From positions 75,616,192-75,680,191 of the forward strand of contig CP154956.1 in assembly GCA_039621445.1 (NCBI GenBank): a stretch of DNA of 64,000 nucleotides, read 5' to 3'. Positions 62,801 to 64,000 of the stretch are shown one piece after another. Every line of letters starts with the position of its first letter. The stretch's first letter is position 1. The position numbers were made by a program, and so were the translations under genes. Under the pieces are notes generated by a model that was not told the origin of the DNA, searched no databases, and was given only the letters and a program-made list of their open reading frames with translations. Source of the stretch: Euglena gracilis (lineage: Eukaryota; Euglenida; Euglenophyceae; Euglenales).

Positions 62801-63532
62801 GCCGCCGCCCAACGCAAAGAAATTTGTGTTAATGCCAAGGATCCAGGTCGAGGTTCAGGATCGGTCCTGGTACCCTCCACGTTGACCACCATGGTCAACG
62901 CTTTGGCTGCATTGTATAGGGAACCGTGTCGGCTCGTTTGTGCCTTCGGTGCAGCCACATTATCCGCAGCTTTGTGGTTTTTTCAGCGCTTCTTCTCTTT
63001 GGGAGAAGAAGCAAAAGGCCGAAGAAGAGGAGGTGGTGATAGTATCTGAGGAGGAAATTATGCGGCTCTTTGACCTGACAACCTGGACCAACGTTTTTGA
63101 GAGCCAGAGGATGAATATCCTGTTGATTGCCTACAACTTGGGCCAAAGGCCTGAGACATTTGCGGAGCTGACGGTGCGGTGTTTTCACCCGTCAGAGCGG
63201 GAGGGTGTGACCGAAGTTTTGGTGAAATATCTAATGCAAAAAGCGTGCCAAAGCAATCAACAGAACACCAAAAAACCGCTCCAGGAGCAGCTCATGCTGT
63301 CCCGAGACAACCCAAAACTTTGCGGGATGGAGGCTTGGCGACGGCAAAAGGCGAGCCTGCCTGATGCTGAATCCAATTTGGGTAAAAATTGGCCCTTTTT
63401 TTGGGAAATAGAGTACCGTGCACCGTGGAAAAATCTGATGACCACCGCTGGTCGTCTGTTGAAAGAGCTTTCGATCGAGGGGTAAACTTGGAACCCTGAC
63501 GTTGCACGCAGCCCGACATAACCTCGCGATCG
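62795..63532 (+). pseudogene. Broken tyrosine recombinase-like gene, YR3
   Basis: Three co-linear frames, each offset +1 from the last. First, the core-binding domain: VPSTLTTMVNALAALYREP, WFFQRFFSLGEEAKG, alignable with YR2. Second, the catalytic domain: VIVSEEEIMRLFDLTTW, ILLIAYNLGQRPETFAELTV (box I, Arg in GQRPE), SRDNPKLCGMEAW, LMTTAGRLLKELSIEG. Third, GTLTLHAARHNLAIAG, a good match to box II (H-x-x-R-H). No Tyr nucleophile is identified after it. The break before box II coincides with donor-like GAGGGGTAAAC, so an intron is an alternative to a frameshift. By family it would be a recombinase for its own element. Confidence 0.6.
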
Positions 63533-63544
63533 CCGGATGAGCCA

Positions 63545-64000
63545 GAATCTGAGTCGAAATTTGTCGTGATTTTTGGTGCTGTTTGTTTTAAGATGCTTAA
63601 TGAACCACAGAGAAACGATTTTTCTCTTCAATTCGACGTCCTGAGGTGTCCAGGGTGGCCATACAATTTTTTACCGACCCCCGGGGGGAGGGGGGGTCAC
63701 TCCACTTTTTTGAAACCGTGTATGGGGGCTCTGGTTTCACGCCCGAACCGGCGTCTGGGACACCGGTTCGGGCGGGAAATTTCCTGCCCGAACCAGTGTC
63801 CCAAACACCGGTTTGGGCGGGAAACCTGTGTCTGGGAGTGAATCAGCTATGCAATAGTACAAAAGCTCAGAGCGAAGTGAAAATCGGTGTGCTGAGTTGT
63901 GAACCAAACGGTAACAATGGTTTTACAGAAGATTGCTAGGCAAACAGCGCAGTACCACAGCCGCAGCGATAAAACAAACGCAAACGTTTTGCCGACAGGG
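63545..64000. other. Right flank of YR3 and window end
   Basis: Palindromes at 63706-63838 repeat the left-flank words (TTGAAACCGTGTATGGGGGC, TCTGGTTTCACGCCCGAACC) in direct orientation, followed by GGGCGGGAAATTTCCTGCCC. A polyC/G foldback lies at 63675-63698. From 63840 to the end nothing is recognised. Confidence 0.6.

Overview
The window is nuclear DNA from a microbial eukaryote, most likely a protist or alga that I cannot place further. No bacterial gene layout, rRNA or tRNA is visible. Coding-like stretches are short, broken by stops and bordered by GT/AG-type splice signals. TTAGGG-type telomere-like repeats occur internally, and long C/G homopolymers are everywhere. Most of the window is nested repetitive DNA.

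Layout. 1-10 kb: lower repeat density, with several coding-like exons mostly on the minus strand. 10-14 kb: A-rich arrays, hairpin chains and foldback elements. 14.2-17.1 kb: two broken tyrosine recombinase (YR) genes bracketed by palindromic repeats; the first sits in an element with terminal inverted repeats and carries a PHD finger. 17.2-41.04 kb: one modular repeat array (here 'array F', about 34-bp units plus about 45-bp header modules) that later insertions have split. The largest insertion is a 14.45-kb element at 19171-33624, flanked by TA and filled with a 163-bp satellite. 41-42 kb: 3' part of a non-LTR retrotransposon. 42-55.3 kb: hAT-like relics with BED-finger remnants, many short foldback elements, and an unknown element family present as copies A (46.6-48.6 kb) and B (52.2-55.1 kb). 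Copy B sits in an older foldback element and is itself split by a YR-derived element. 55-64 kb: more coding-like exons, an inverted satellite-bearing element, and further YR copies (62.0-62.4 kb minus; 62.8-63.5 kb plus).

How the parts relate. I see no host pathway or operon; the logic is that of mobile-element layers. Many insertions can be dated relative to each other because uninterrupted copies of the target repeat lie elsewhere in the window, giving empty sites and target-site duplications (TA, TAG, AAA, TGT and longer). Two architectures recur: (i) polyC-capped foldback elements with TA duplications, ranging from about 150 bp to 14.5 kb; (ii) YR genes and an unknown gene family bracketed by palindromes and by 31-63-bp subterminal arrays. 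All gene calls rest on reading the sequence alone; no database search was possible.
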